A program made the position numbers and the translations under genes. DNA of 26,039 nucleotides from CAYXVF01 sp964468125. Lineage in GTDB: Bacteria; Myxococcota; XYA12-FULL-58-9; CAYXVF01. The first letter of the stretch is position 1. Each line of letters opens with the position of its first letter. The stretch lies in the NCBI GenBank assembly GCA_964468125.1, contig CAYXVF010000088.1, forward strand, positions 1-26,039. Reading direction: 5' to 3'. The notes below the pieces were generated by a model, which made no database searches, had not been told where the DNA came from, and was given only the letters and a program-made list of their open reading frames with translations. This document shows, in pieces, positions 8,450-15,891 of this stretch.

Positions 8450-10045
8450 CTAGTCGCTGTCTTGAACCAGACCGTTTTCGTCGCCGCCGCTGCAGTTAAA
8501 GACGCTGTCCGTATATTCCAGCTCGTCTTGGAGCTGATTGTCGACGTCGAGACAGCCCGCCTCGAACACACCCGGAGGTGTGGCGACCGTGTCGTCTGTG
8601 AATACCGCCCGGTACACCTTTGGTGCGATCCCTTCGCGATGGAGCGCGCCGATCGTGGCGTCGCCGTCGATCGCTCCCGAGTTGCCGAGCACGGTTAGGT
8701 TCGCGATATTCGGTGCTGAGCGCGGAAGCAGGTCAAAATTGCTTCCTGACCCCGAGTCGGACTCGATTCCTCGGGCGCCTTCCTGTGCACCGATGCGAAC
8801 CAGCGCGTATTGAATGAACCCGACGTATCCCGTGTCGATGTCCAGTCCATCGTCACTCACCCCGACGCAAACGATGTGCGACCCATCGGCGGCGCCGCCG
8901 AACCATTCGATACAGTCATCGTTCGCCCCTATCACCTGCACGAAATCGATGATCGTGTCGCTGCCGGCCGCCTCAACCGTGAGGCCCTGCACCTCTTGAT
9001 CCTCCCGGAAGGCGAATCCACTCTCGGCGATGACGACATATCGGACGATGCCGCTGTTGTCGTTGTTATCGTCGCCGCCATAGAATCGGGCCGCGTCGGC
9101 CGGGGCCGCTTCTGTCTCAGCTTCGCCGTTGTTGTCGGCCCGGTTGGTCAAGCCAAAGCCGCTGAGAACGAGGCCGCCCCAACCTCCGCGCTGGCTCAGG
9201 TCAGTGGGGTCGCCGGTGATCACATCGGCCGCGGCGAGATCCGCATCGACTGCGGCCATGATGATCGGCAGCTCGGAAGTCCCGTCCGCGATGATCTTAG
9301 ATCCACGGGTCGCAACGAGCGAAGCACCGGCTGCCGTAGCCGTACCGCTCCCGACACCGATCAGCGCATAGACCTGTGTTCCGGGCTCGATCGTTAGCGT
9401 GACGTCGAGCGGTGTGTAGGTGTCATCTCCTATTGCGGCAAAGCCATCGCCGACGTTGATCGTCTTCGTGAGCAGAAACACGTGGTTGTTGGGCCAAGTA
9501 ACATCCGAGTCGATGTCGTCTGACACGATGCAGACCGGGAACTGGTCCCCAAAGACCGTGACAGTGCCACCGTCTTCGTAGTCGGGGTCTAAAGTCGCGC
9601 ACGCGTTAGTCGCTGCACCCTCAATGGTGGCCCCCATGATCTCGTCCATCAAAGGATGGAAGTCGGCGCCGGGCAGGTTTCCGTCGAAGTCAGAGTCGAT
9701 CGCGGTCCATCCCGACCAAAAGGGTGTTGTCGACGCTGGATCCACCGCGCCGTAATAGTTGTTCGTCTCGAAGCCTGCTGGAAGCGCGGTGGCGGGCGCC
9801 GCGGGGACGATGCCACTGACCGCGAGAGTTGCTGGATCCAGGTTCAAGTTGGAGCCGTCTGCCAGCTTGATTTGCCCGGCATCAAACGCCTGCTGCTGTA
9901 GGCTCGGGGTCGCGTTGTTGTTGTTCCCGTTCCCGTTCCCGTTGTTGTTGTTGGCATTTGTATTTGTCTCGTCGTCGTCGTCGCCGCACGCTGCTGCGAG
10001 GGCGAAAAGACTGACGACAGCCAGTGTCTTGATAATGCTACGCAC
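8450..10045 (-). CDS. Acidic right-handed beta-helix lipoprotein, first gene of the TonB cluster
   Basis: 531 residues. A lipoprotein signal peptide runs to Cys20 (ALAAAC). It is followed by an Asp run and an Asn/Gly low-complexity tether to about residue 46. The body has repeated short beta-strand rungs with Gly/Asp/Asn turns, in the style of parallel beta-helix proteins. It includes the WGGLVLSGFG and DDCIEWFGGAADGSHIVCVGVSDDGLDIDTG regions. The protein is very acidic, suggesting metal binding or a cation-rich ligand, though this is not shown. The start is GTG with a perfect AGGAGG 5 nt upstream. It is likely at the cell surface or outer membrane as a partner of the receptor encoded at the other end of the cluster. 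An autotransporter or enzyme role is less likely, because no barrel or catalytic motif is seen. Confidence 0.85.
   Translation of the reverse strand: MRSIIKTLAVVSLFALAAACGDDDDETNTNANNNNGNGNGNNNNATPSLQQQAFDAGQIKLADGSNLNLDPATLAVSGIVPAAPATALPAGFETNNYYGAVDPASTTPFWSGWTAIDSDFDGNLPGADFHPLMDEIMGATIEGAATNACATLDPDYEDGGTVTVFGDQFPVCIVSDDIDSDVTWPNNHVFLLTKTINVGDGFAAIGDDTYTPLDVTLTIEPGTQVYALIGVGSGTATAAGASLVATRGSKIIADGTSELPIIMAAVDADLAAADVITGDPTDLSQRGGWGGLVLSGFGLTNRADNNGEAETEAAPADAARFYGGDDNNDNSGIVRYVVIAESGFAFREDQEVQGLTVEAAGSDTIIDFVQVIGANDDCIEWFGGAADGSHIVCVGVSDDGLDIDTGYVGFIQYALVRIGAQEGARGIESDSGSGSNFDLLPRSAPNIANLTVLGNSGAIDGDATIGALHREGIAPKVYRAVFTDDTVATPPGVFEAGCLDVDNQLQDELEYTDSVFNCSGGDENGLVQDSD
9914..9953. repeat. 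GTT/CCC trinucleotide-type low-complexity tract
   Basis: Four GTT units, three CCCGTT-like units and four more GTT units encode the Asn/Gly tether of the lipoprotein on the minus strand. Such tracts can change length by slippage, which would alter tether length only when the change is a multiple of three. Confidence 0.75.
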
Positions 10046-10050
10046 TGAAG

Positions 10051-10056
10051 CCTCCT
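10051..10056 (-). promoter_or_regulatory. Perfect Shine-Dalgarno (AGGAGG) for the beta-helix lipoprotein
   Basis: On the minus strand AGGAGG stands 5 nt before the GTG start at 10045. This fixes a non-ATG start and suggests strong translation of the first gene of the cluster. Confidence 0.85.
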
Positions 10057-10091
10057 AAAGACTTGGGTTGTGTCCCCTCTGAGTTGGCCGG

Positions 10092-10274
10092 GTGTTTAAC
10101 ACACCGCAACGCATAAAGTCGTTGAAGCTTCTGGAACGTCTGCGTGTCAGTCGCGTGGCATCGTGCGTGTGGCGTTTTTGCCGCACGGGTGACGCTCAGG
10201 GGGAGACATTCTCGACACTAGGAGTCTCTTAGGAATTTGTGTCGATTTTCTAGGGGTCTGTCGACACTGTCGAC
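10092..10274. promoter_or_regulatory. Cluster of inverted repeats upstream of the TonB/lipoprotein operon
   Basis: The interval holds GTGTTTAACAC (10092-10102, an odd palindrome). TCGACAC (10212-10218) is mirrored by GTGTCGA (10239-10245). The perfect inverted repeat GTCGACACTGTCGAC lies at 10260-10274. The TCGACAC unit therefore recurs at spacings of about 27 and 22 bp. The last copy overlaps the 3' end of the kinase pseudogene. These are plausible operators for the operon starting at 10045. No known regulator site is recognised, and no convincing -35/-10 pair was identified. Confidence 0.4.
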
Positions 10275-11020
10275 TCGGCGCGCTCGAACCAGAACAGTGA
10301 ACCGCGCTCCGAACCGGTGCCGACGCCTACACGCCCCTCCATCGCTTCGATGAGATTCTTGACGATCGCGAGACCTTATCCGGTGCCGCCCATCTCTCGG
10401 TTGCGTCCGTCGTCTACCCGATAAAAGCGCTCAAAAATGCGCGAGCGGTGCTTGGGTTCGATACGTGGTCCATCGTCCTCGATCTCGACGCGTATGCGGC
10501 CGTCACGCCGGCGTGCGCGTACGTACACGTTCCCGCCTTCCCCGCCGTACTCGATGGCGTTGTCTATCAAAATGAGCAGCACCTGCGCGATCGCGACCTG
10601 GTCCGCTTCCACCGCCATCTCGACGTCAAGCTCGTTGTAGAGCTTGACGTTCCGCGCATCGGCCGCGACCGTTTCAACCTCACAAATGCGCTCGACTGAC
10701 GCCCAGAGAGCCACCGGCGATGGGTTGACCTCGTAGCGACCCCCTCGATTCGCGAGATATCGAGCAAGTCGCCGACCAAGGCGGCGAGTCGATCTGCATT
10801 TCGGCGCGCTGCTTTCGCGAACTTTCGTGCCTGCGGTGGGTCCTCGAGCGCTCCGTCGGCCAAGGTTTCGATGTTTGCACGGATGCCGCTCACTGGCGTC
10901 CTTAGCTCGTGTGAAGCATTTGCGACGAAATCTCGACGTAATTTTTCGAGCCGACGCAGCTCAGTGACGTCGCGCATGACGAGAACAGAGCCGCCGGTTG
11001 CGGGCAGCGGTGTTCCTGTT
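10250..11020 (-). pseudogene. PhoR-type sensor histidine kinase pseudogene
   Basis: The 3' half of a histidine kinase. A PAS-like end is followed by the dimerisation segment with the H-box (FVANASHELRTPVSGIRANI; phospho-acceptor His codon at 10911-10909). The N-box (LLILIDNAIEYGGEG) and a G-box region complete the ATPase domain. Three lesions are visible. One base is missing in a run of five C (10740-10744), which changes frame after ISRIEG. A TAA at 10376-10378 replaces one codon in GGTG-x-GLAIVK. The 5' part is absent and is replaced by transposase sequence near 11020. Reading through the TAA, the original frame ends at TAG 10250-10252. The homopolymer change alone might be a sequencing error, but the other two lesions argue for a dead gene. 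Confidence 0.88.
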
Positions 11021-11387
11021 CTGGTCGATGAAGCGCCGTCAGGTGTGCTGGTCTCACCTGATGCAGAGGCTCGTCGACTTTCAGCAACGCGATGGGCCCG
11101 CCGAAGAGATCGGAGCCGAGCTGGTTGAGTTGGCGAACCTCGTTTTTCATTACTGGCGCGCGTGGCAGACGAGAGCGTTGAGTCGAGAAGAGTCTTGGAC
11201 GTACATCGATGCGGTCCGCAAGAGGACACGCAGTTGCTTGGAACGCGCTGTAGCGGCCGAGATCCCGGAGGGCTCGTGCGCTGATATGTTGGCGCACTTC
11301 GAGGCCATGTGGACATTCGTGAAAACACCAGGCGTGGAGCCAACGAACAACCACGCCGAGCGCGAACTACGCCCGTTGGTGATGTGA
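11019..11387 (+). pseudogene. IS66-family transposase fragment (C-terminal catalytic part)
   Basis: The plus-strand frame carries RRQVCWSHLMQRLVDFQQR, then a helical middle, then GVEPTNNHAERELRPLVM. These are the DDE-region signatures of IS66 TnpC-type transposases. Translation stops (TGA 11385-11387) exactly where the family continues with a Trp-Arg-Lys stretch, and no further IS66 sequence follows. The left edge abuts the truncated kinase at about 11020. Only about 120 residues of a protein of roughly 500 remain, so it cannot move by itself. No terminal inverted repeats or target duplication were recognised. Confidence 0.85.
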
Positions 11388-11505
11388 GGCCTAAGACCGC
11401 TACCGTGACAAAGGCGGGTTTTTTGGATCGCGCGCGGGCGCGCGTGATGGGCGACTCGGAATGTCTCGACCTGCTCGAGGTCGACTTTACGGAGAGGAGG
11501 ACGCT

Positions 11506-11577
11506 ATGAGTAGCACCATCGAAGATCTCGCGAATAAAGCGCCGCCGGAAGACAAGCCTCTCCGCGCCGTCCTTTAG
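11506..11577 (+). CDS. 23-codon ORF with perfect Shine-Dalgarno; small protein or truncated gene start
   Basis: ATG at 11506 is preceded by GGAGAGGAGG (11491-11500, spacing 5) and reads 23 residues starting MSSTIEDLANK, with TAG at 11575-11577. Its ATG overlaps, as ATGA, the stop of another plus frame whose last 30 or so codons look protein-like (about 11410-11509, ending DFTERRTL). The pair therefore looks like the junction of two genes of a destroyed operon carried next to the IS66 remnant. Neither piece is recognised. Confidence 0.35.
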   Translation: MSSTIEDLANKAPPEDKPLRAVL

Positions 11578-11610
11578 CGCGACGGCACGCGCGTTCACGC
11601 CGCTGAGCGC

Positions 11611-13344
11611 TCATGTTTCAGATAGGCGTGGCAAATTTGCATGTGTGCCCTTCATTGAGTCTCGAGCTGTTCGGATCTCTTCTTCGATCACGTTGAGTGG
11701 AACGTCGAGCACGCGCATCACCTGTGACAACACTTCCACGCCGCCCTCGATCTCTTCTGCCACGACGCGACTGGCGCCAAGTGCCAACAGGTGCGCCTGC
11801 CCAGCCAAGTAGTGCGTTCGCACGACCATGGGCACGCTTGGGGATTGCCGACGAACCGCGTCCACGACACGCTGAGTCGCCTGGGGGTCGTTGATCATGA
11901 CCACGACGCAGCGTGCCTGTCGTAGATGGGCATGATTGAGCGCTTCCGAGCTGGTCGCGTCGGCGTAGAAGACCGGGTCACCGATTTCTCGACCTCGCCT
12001 CACGTTTTCGGCGTTGAGCTCGAGAATCACGTGTTGGATGGCCACCGTACGAAGCGTGGTGGTGACCAAACGCCCCGCGACCCCATAGCCGATTACGACC
12101 ACGTGGTCCCGAAGCTCTCGTGCGGATGTGTCTGCGTCCTCGATGCCCTGAACCCGCAGCAGCTTCGCCAGCGGAGCGAGCAAACGCTCCCCGGCGGTGA
12201 TGTGCGGTGCCATCTGGAGAAAAAGCGGCGTCAAGAACATGCTGATGATCCCCGCAGCGAGCAGCGGTTCGATGTCGGTCGGCTCGATGACCCCCTCGCG
12301 TGTGGCCACGCGTACGAGCACGAAGCCAAACTCACCGAATTGCGCCAGTCCTACTCCCGCGAGCCATGCCGCACGCGGAGGGAATCGCATGACGAGCGCC
12401 GCGAACGTGGCGATCGCGCCCTTGCCGAGGATGAGTCCGAGCAGGATGACGGCGACTTCCACGGGCGACGCACCCAAGACGCGAACGTTGAACAACATTC
12501 CCAAGGAAACGAAAAAGAAGCTGACGAAAACGTCTCTGAGTGGGAGCACGTCACCCATCGCCCGGTGACTGTATTCCGTGTCGGCGACCACGAGACCGCC
12601 AAGAAACGCGCCGAGAGCGAGAGAGAGACCTGCCAAAGAGGTGAGCCACGCGGTGCCGATGCACAGTGAGAGCACGGCCAAAAGGAACACTTCGCGACTG
12701 CCGCTCGCCTCGACCCAATCCATGACGAGCGGAACCACCGTGCGCGAGAGCGCCATGACTCCGACGACGACGAGCGCGGCCTTCCCAAGCGCGAACCCGA
12801 TGTCGAGGGCGCCCGCGCCATTGTCTCCGCCATTGAGGAGCGGGACGATGAGGACCATCGGCACCACGCACAGGTCTTGAAAGATCAACGTACCGACGAT
12901 GAACCGTCCGTGAGGTGCGTCGAGCTCGCGACGTTCCGTGAGTGCACGGAGCACGATCGCTGTGCTCGAGAGCGCAATCGCGAAGCCGGAAAAGACGGCT
13001 TCGCTCACGCTCGCACCGAAAGCGGCAGCGACAGCGACGACTAAAGCGAACGTCGCGCCGACCTGCAAAACGCCACCGAGCGCCACCGTGCGAAAAATGT
13101 GTTTCAGGCGGGAGAGTGAGAACTCGAGCCCGATCGTGAACAGTAGGAGAACGACTCCGACCTCAGCGATCACCTCGATGGAGTGAGTGTCCTCGACGAA
13201 CCCGAGGGCATGGGGACCGACCAGGGCGCCACAGAGCAAGAAGCCCGCAACGGTCGGGAGGCGGAGCCGGCCCGCGACGACCGCGACGACGACCGCGGCA
13301 GCCGCGACGATGGCGATCTCCTCGAGTAAGGGAAGCTGCTCCAT
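11611..13344 (-). CDS. KefB/YbaL-like CPA2 monovalent cation:proton antiporter with RCK N-terminal domain
   Basis: 577 residues. About 11-13 membrane helices fill residues 8-380, with family features GLEFS (72-76), a polar SSTAIVL segment (126-132), FQD with Asp157, and GLAQFGEFGFVL (332-343). A cytoplasmic Rossmann domain begins with VVVIGYGVAGR (415-425), the GxGxxG nucleotide-binding loop of TrkA-N/RCK domains, and ends near 545. No separate RCK-C domain is seen. It probably exchanges K+ (or Na+) for H+ in the inner membrane under nucleotide control. The start is ATG 13344. A 14-bp palindrome lies 51-64 bp upstream. No ancillary KefF/KefG subunit is present nearby. Confidence 0.92.
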   Translation of the reverse strand: MEQLPLLEEIAIVAAAAVVVAVVAGRLRLPTVAGFLLCGALVGPHALGFVEDTHSIEVIAEVGVVLLLFTIGLEFSLSRLKHIFRTVALGGVLQVGATFALVVAVAAAFGASVSEAVFSGFAIALSSTAIVLRALTERRELDAPHGRFIVGTLIFQDLCVVPMVLIVPLLNGGDNGAGALDIGFALGKAALVVVGVMALSRTVVPLVMDWVEASGSREVFLLAVLSLCIGTAWLTSLAGLSLALGAFLGGLVVADTEYSHRAMGDVLPLRDVFVSFFFVSLGMLFNVRVLGASPVEVAVILLGLILGKGAIATFAALVMRFPPRAAWLAGVGLAQFGEFGFVLVRVATREGVIEPTDIEPLLAAGIISMFLTPLFLQMAPHITAGERLLAPLAKLLRVQGIEDADTSARELRDHVVVIGYGVAGRLVTTTLRTVAIQHVILELNAENVRRGREIGDPVFYADATSSEALNHAHLRQARCVVVMINDPQATQRVVDAVRRQSPSVPMVVRTHYLAGQAHLLALGASRVVAEEIEGGVEVLSQVMRVLDVPLNVIEEEIRTARDSMKGTHANLPRLSET

Positions 13345-13394
13345 CTCAACCTGTCTGCTGTTCTCTTCGCGGGCCCCTGCCCTTGTTTTTCACG

Positions 13395-13408
13395 TCCACC
13401 CGGGTGGA
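13395..13408. promoter_or_regulatory. Perfect 14-bp palindrome upstream of the antiporter gene
   Basis: TCCACCCGGGTGGA is a perfect dyad in the 155-bp gap between the antiporter start and the lipoprotein stop at 13500. With no loop and no T-run on the correct side, it is a better candidate for a dimeric repressor site than for a terminator. Confidence 0.4.
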
Positions 13409-13499
13409 GCAAGTCAACTCGGGATATTCGCCGCCGAGCGCATCCGTGCTCCAACGTTGCGCAGGACCCGTTTGAACACGCGGCATCTTCGTCCGGCCA

Positions 13500-13931
13500 T
13501 CAAAGTCCGCGGGCGACGGGATTCTCCGGGTGCTCGGGGAAGAGCAGGCGAAAGCCCTCGTCGAAGATCAGCAGCGCGAAGCCGTCTCGATTGATGCCGA
13601 GCGGGGTGTCGGTGGTAATGCTGTAGCGGTCGCCGAGGTCGCGCTCGGTGCGGACGTAGGTCAAGAAATCCACTCCGCGCACGTTCTCGAGCATGAGCTC
13701 GCCGTCGAGCGGCAGCTCGACCGCATCGAGCAGATTGGGAGCGCCAGAGAAGCTCGAGCTTTGATGCACGTAGATGTCGAGCACCGGATACTGCGACTGG
13801 TTCATCACCATCAATGGCAACGGCACGACGCTATCGAAATCGAGGGCCCCGGGGGGCGTCTCGTCGCTGAGCCCACAACCGGCTGTGAGGGCGCTGAGCA
13901 GTAAGGACAGGATGGAGGTCGCGCGTTTCAT
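13500..13931 (-). CDS. Small predicted lipoprotein, unknown function
   Basis: 143 residues from the ATG at 13931. A basic N-terminus (MKR) and hydrophobic core end in the lipobox LTAGC (Cys19). The remainder is a small, mostly beta domain with a predicted soluble character, ending PVARGL. It starts only 5 nt after the stop of the 500-residue lipoprotein upstream, so the two are cotranscribed. The frame is open far upstream, but that sequence is the shadow of the neighbour. The family is not recognised. The pairing suggests it works with the upstream protein at the outer membrane. Confidence 0.8.
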   Translation of the reverse strand: MKRATSILSLLLSALTAGCGLSDETPPGALDFDSVVPLPLMVMNQSQYPVLDIYVHQSSSFSGAPNLLDAVELPLDGELMLENVRGVDFLTYVRTERDLGDRYSITTDTPLGINRDGFALLIFDEGFRLLFPEHPENPVARGL

Positions 13932-13936
13932 CGGCT

Positions 13937-15439
13937 CTAGAATGCAGTGAACGTGGAAATTTGAAAAGTCGTGCTCGACAACAGACCGTCCTCGACGGTC
14001 AGCCGGGGGCGAACGTCGCGCCCTATGTCGGGGTCGAAGCGGCTCGGGCCTTTGAACCGGAGGCCCCGGGGATAGGTGAAGCGAAGGTAGCGCTCGAAGT
14101 CGATCACCCCGCGAACCCCGAGGTGAATCGACGGAAAGAAAATCACCCCCTGCATCCCTACCGCGAACGAGCGAAAGGCGCTCCAGCGTCCGTCCTGCGC
14201 CCGGAACTCGCCAATGCTGACGTCGATGTTCCGATACTCGACCGCGTTGACCCCGGCATTGATAGACAAGGCGTTGCGCACTCCCGATGTGCCGAAAACG
14301 AAATCGTAGCCGCCCCGCGCGCCGAGATAGACCGACTGAATGTCGAGGGTATAGGCGTTGGGGATGTCGCAGCTCACCGGGACATTTGCGTTCAAGTCCC
14401 GACAGGTCGCGCCGATCTCGAACGCGTCGGGGTCGAGATTCTCCTGCGCGTTGATCTCCTCGCGAAAGTCCTCGATGGTAATCCTTTGATCGAAATAGCC
14501 AGCGACCGGATAGATCGAGAAGCCGGTGTGTGACGGCGGAGTGTAGAGGGCAATGCGATAGCCGAGCTGCTCCGCGTCGCCGCTCGCGATCACCTGCCGG
14601 TTGCCAAAATCGTCGACCACGCCCGAGTCGATGGTAGCGAGACCTCGAAAGCGTTGCGCTTCGACCCCGCCAAAGGCGCGTAGCCAAAACGAGATGCGGG
14701 GGTCGATTGGTGGCGGCTCTCGCAGCACGCGGACGCGAGCGTCGTCCCAGTCGCGTTCGATCGCGTCGAGGCGCGTGCGGTCTGCCACCCCGAACGTCGG
14801 GACCCGCCCGTCGCGCGTCCCGTCGGTGATCACCTCCCAATGCGTGTCCATCGCGTCGGCGGCCGCTTGGAACAACAAGGCGTAGAGTGTCCGATAGCCG
14901 CCTTCGACGAAATCACGGCCGAGCCACGAGAATAGAACCTGCCCGAAGCCCACATCCTCGCGCTGGCTGACGGCCGCAATGACGCGGTCGCTTTCGTCAT
15001 AGAGGAGCACGTCGATCTTGCCGTAGATGTTGCCCCACCAAGGGCTGATGACGCCGAGGGTTGAGACGTCGAGAACAAAGGTGCTGTGGTTGCTGCGGTC
15101 AACTTGAACCTTGGCGACGATTTCATAGGTGCCGTCGTCGAGCTCGGGCCCCTCGCGTTCGAGCTGAACCGTGACTTCCTCAAATGGCGTCGAGGCCTCC
15201 AGGTAGTTTGCGAACGCGCGTGCAAGCTCGGGCTGAGGCAGGTCGTCGTGACGGAGTCCCTCGACGCTGAAGCCGGTCAGCACCGCGCGACGCGGGAGAT
15301 TCGAGGCGGTCCGTTCCGCCGGAACCGGAGCGGGCGGTGGGCGATTCTGTGCGGCAAAGCAGCCGGTAAGCGCCCCCATGCTAGCGAGTACGAGCCAGGC
15401 TCTCGGGGCGCGGCGTGGATTGACATCGAATTTGGCCAT
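13937..15439 (-). CDS. Large lipoprotein with probable C-terminal beta-barrel or beta-rich domain, unknown function
   Basis: 500 residues. The lipobox is LTGC with Cys27. A Pro-rich tether follows to about residue 47. A first domain at about 50-215 has alternating strands and an amphipathic helix (FQAAADAMDTHWEVI), loosely like periplasmic lipoproteins that bundle through CsgG/LpoB-type folds. This is only a guess. From about 250 on, alternating hydrophobic strands separated by polar loops (YRIALYT, GFSIYPVAGYF, VYLGARGGYDFVFG) run to the terminal Phe, as in an outer-membrane barrel. A lipid anchor plus a barrel-like C-terminus is unusual. The start is ATG 15439, directly before the signal peptide. 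Confidence 0.82.
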   Translation of the reverse strand: MAKFDVNPRRAPRAWLVLASMGALTGCFAAQNRPPPAPVPAERTASNLPRRAVLTGFSVEGLRHDDLPQPELARAFANYLEASTPFEEVTVQLEREGPELDDGTYEIVAKVQVDRSNHSTFVLDVSTLGVISPWWGNIYGKIDVLLYDESDRVIAAVSQREDVGFGQVLFSWLGRDFVEGGYRTLYALLFQAAADAMDTHWEVITDGTRDGRVPTFGVADRTRLDAIERDWDDARVRVLREPPPIDPRISFWLRAFGGVEAQRFRGLATIDSGVVDDFGNRQVIASGDAEQLGYRIALYTPPSHTGFSIYPVAGYFDQRITIEDFREEINAQENLDPDAFEIGATCRDLNANVPVSCDIPNAYTLDIQSVYLGARGGYDFVFGTSGVRNALSINAGVNAVEYRNIDVSIGEFRAQDGRWSAFRSFAVGMQGVIFFPSIHLGVRGVIDFERYLRFTYPRGLRFKGPSRFDPDIGRDVRPRLTVEDGLLSSTTFQISTFTAF

Positions 15440-15494
15440 GCTCGCTCTGACGTTCCTCGATCTTCTCCATGCCGTGTATCGGGATGAACTGGCC

Positions 15495-15577
15495 CGGGGT
15501 TTCGCGATCTCGGATAGGCGATCTCGGATCGGAACGACTCCATTCTCAATCGGATCTCCCGATCTCCCGAAACGCCC
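15495..15577. repeat. GATC-rich direct and inverted repeat cluster in a divergent intergenic region
   Basis: GCGATCTCGGAT occurs at 15504-15515 and again at 15518-15529 (14-bp period). Further right, GATCTCCC is repeated twice in tandem before CGAAACGCCC. The left flank GGGGTTTCGCGATC and the right flank GATCTCCCGAAACGCCC are imperfect inverted copies. Five GATC tetramers fall within about 65 bp. The cluster sits between the lipoprotein start at 15439 (minus) and the possible lipoprotein start at 15616 (plus), so it may be a shared operator. Confidence 0.45.
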
Positions 15578-15615
15578 TTCGCTTTGTTGCCGATAATCCG
15601 GACATTTGGAGAGTT

Positions 15616-15891
15616 GTGTCTTACACTGCGGCTTTTGTGGCCGCCTTCGGATGCAGCGAGTCCCCGAGTTCGCCGCTGAACTCCGACGAGCGGGCGCCCA
15701 ATGACAGCTCGTCGCCGCCGGGCTTTGCCAGCACTCGGGCGATCGTCCAGGCGATCAGCGCGCTCCGCGCTGGCGATCTCGAAGGCGCGTCTTTCCGCCT
15801 CGAGACCCGAGCGACCGCAACCGACACCACCGCAGACGAGCAGGCCCTCTTTGCGGTGATTTCGCTCCTAAGCTTCGACGACGCTTGCTAG
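15616..15891 (+). CDS. Possible small lipoprotein, perhaps truncated by an in-frame TAG
   Basis: From a GTG at 15616 (GGAGAG just upstream, spacing only 2 nt) the frame reads 91 residues. A hydrophobic stretch ends in FGCSES, a lipobox-like Cys13. A Ser/Pro/Asn-rich tether follows, then an Ala-rich helical segment (AIVQAISALRAGDLEGASFRL). There is no basic residue at the N-terminus unless translation begins further upstream. After the TAG (15889-15891) the same frame continues open for about 70 codons, the first 35 or so looking protein-like. The gene may therefore be broken. The family is not recognised. Confidence 0.4.
   Translation: MSYTAAFVAAFGCSESPSSPLNSDERAPNDSSSPPGFASTRAIVQAISALRAGDLEGASFRLETRATATDTTADEQALFAVISLLSFDDAC

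Noticed and set aside
13932..14840. Upstream open extension of the 143-residue lipoprotein
   Set aside because: It is the antisense-frame shadow of the 500-residue lipoprotein, with Arg-rich composition. The lipobox fixes the start at 13931.
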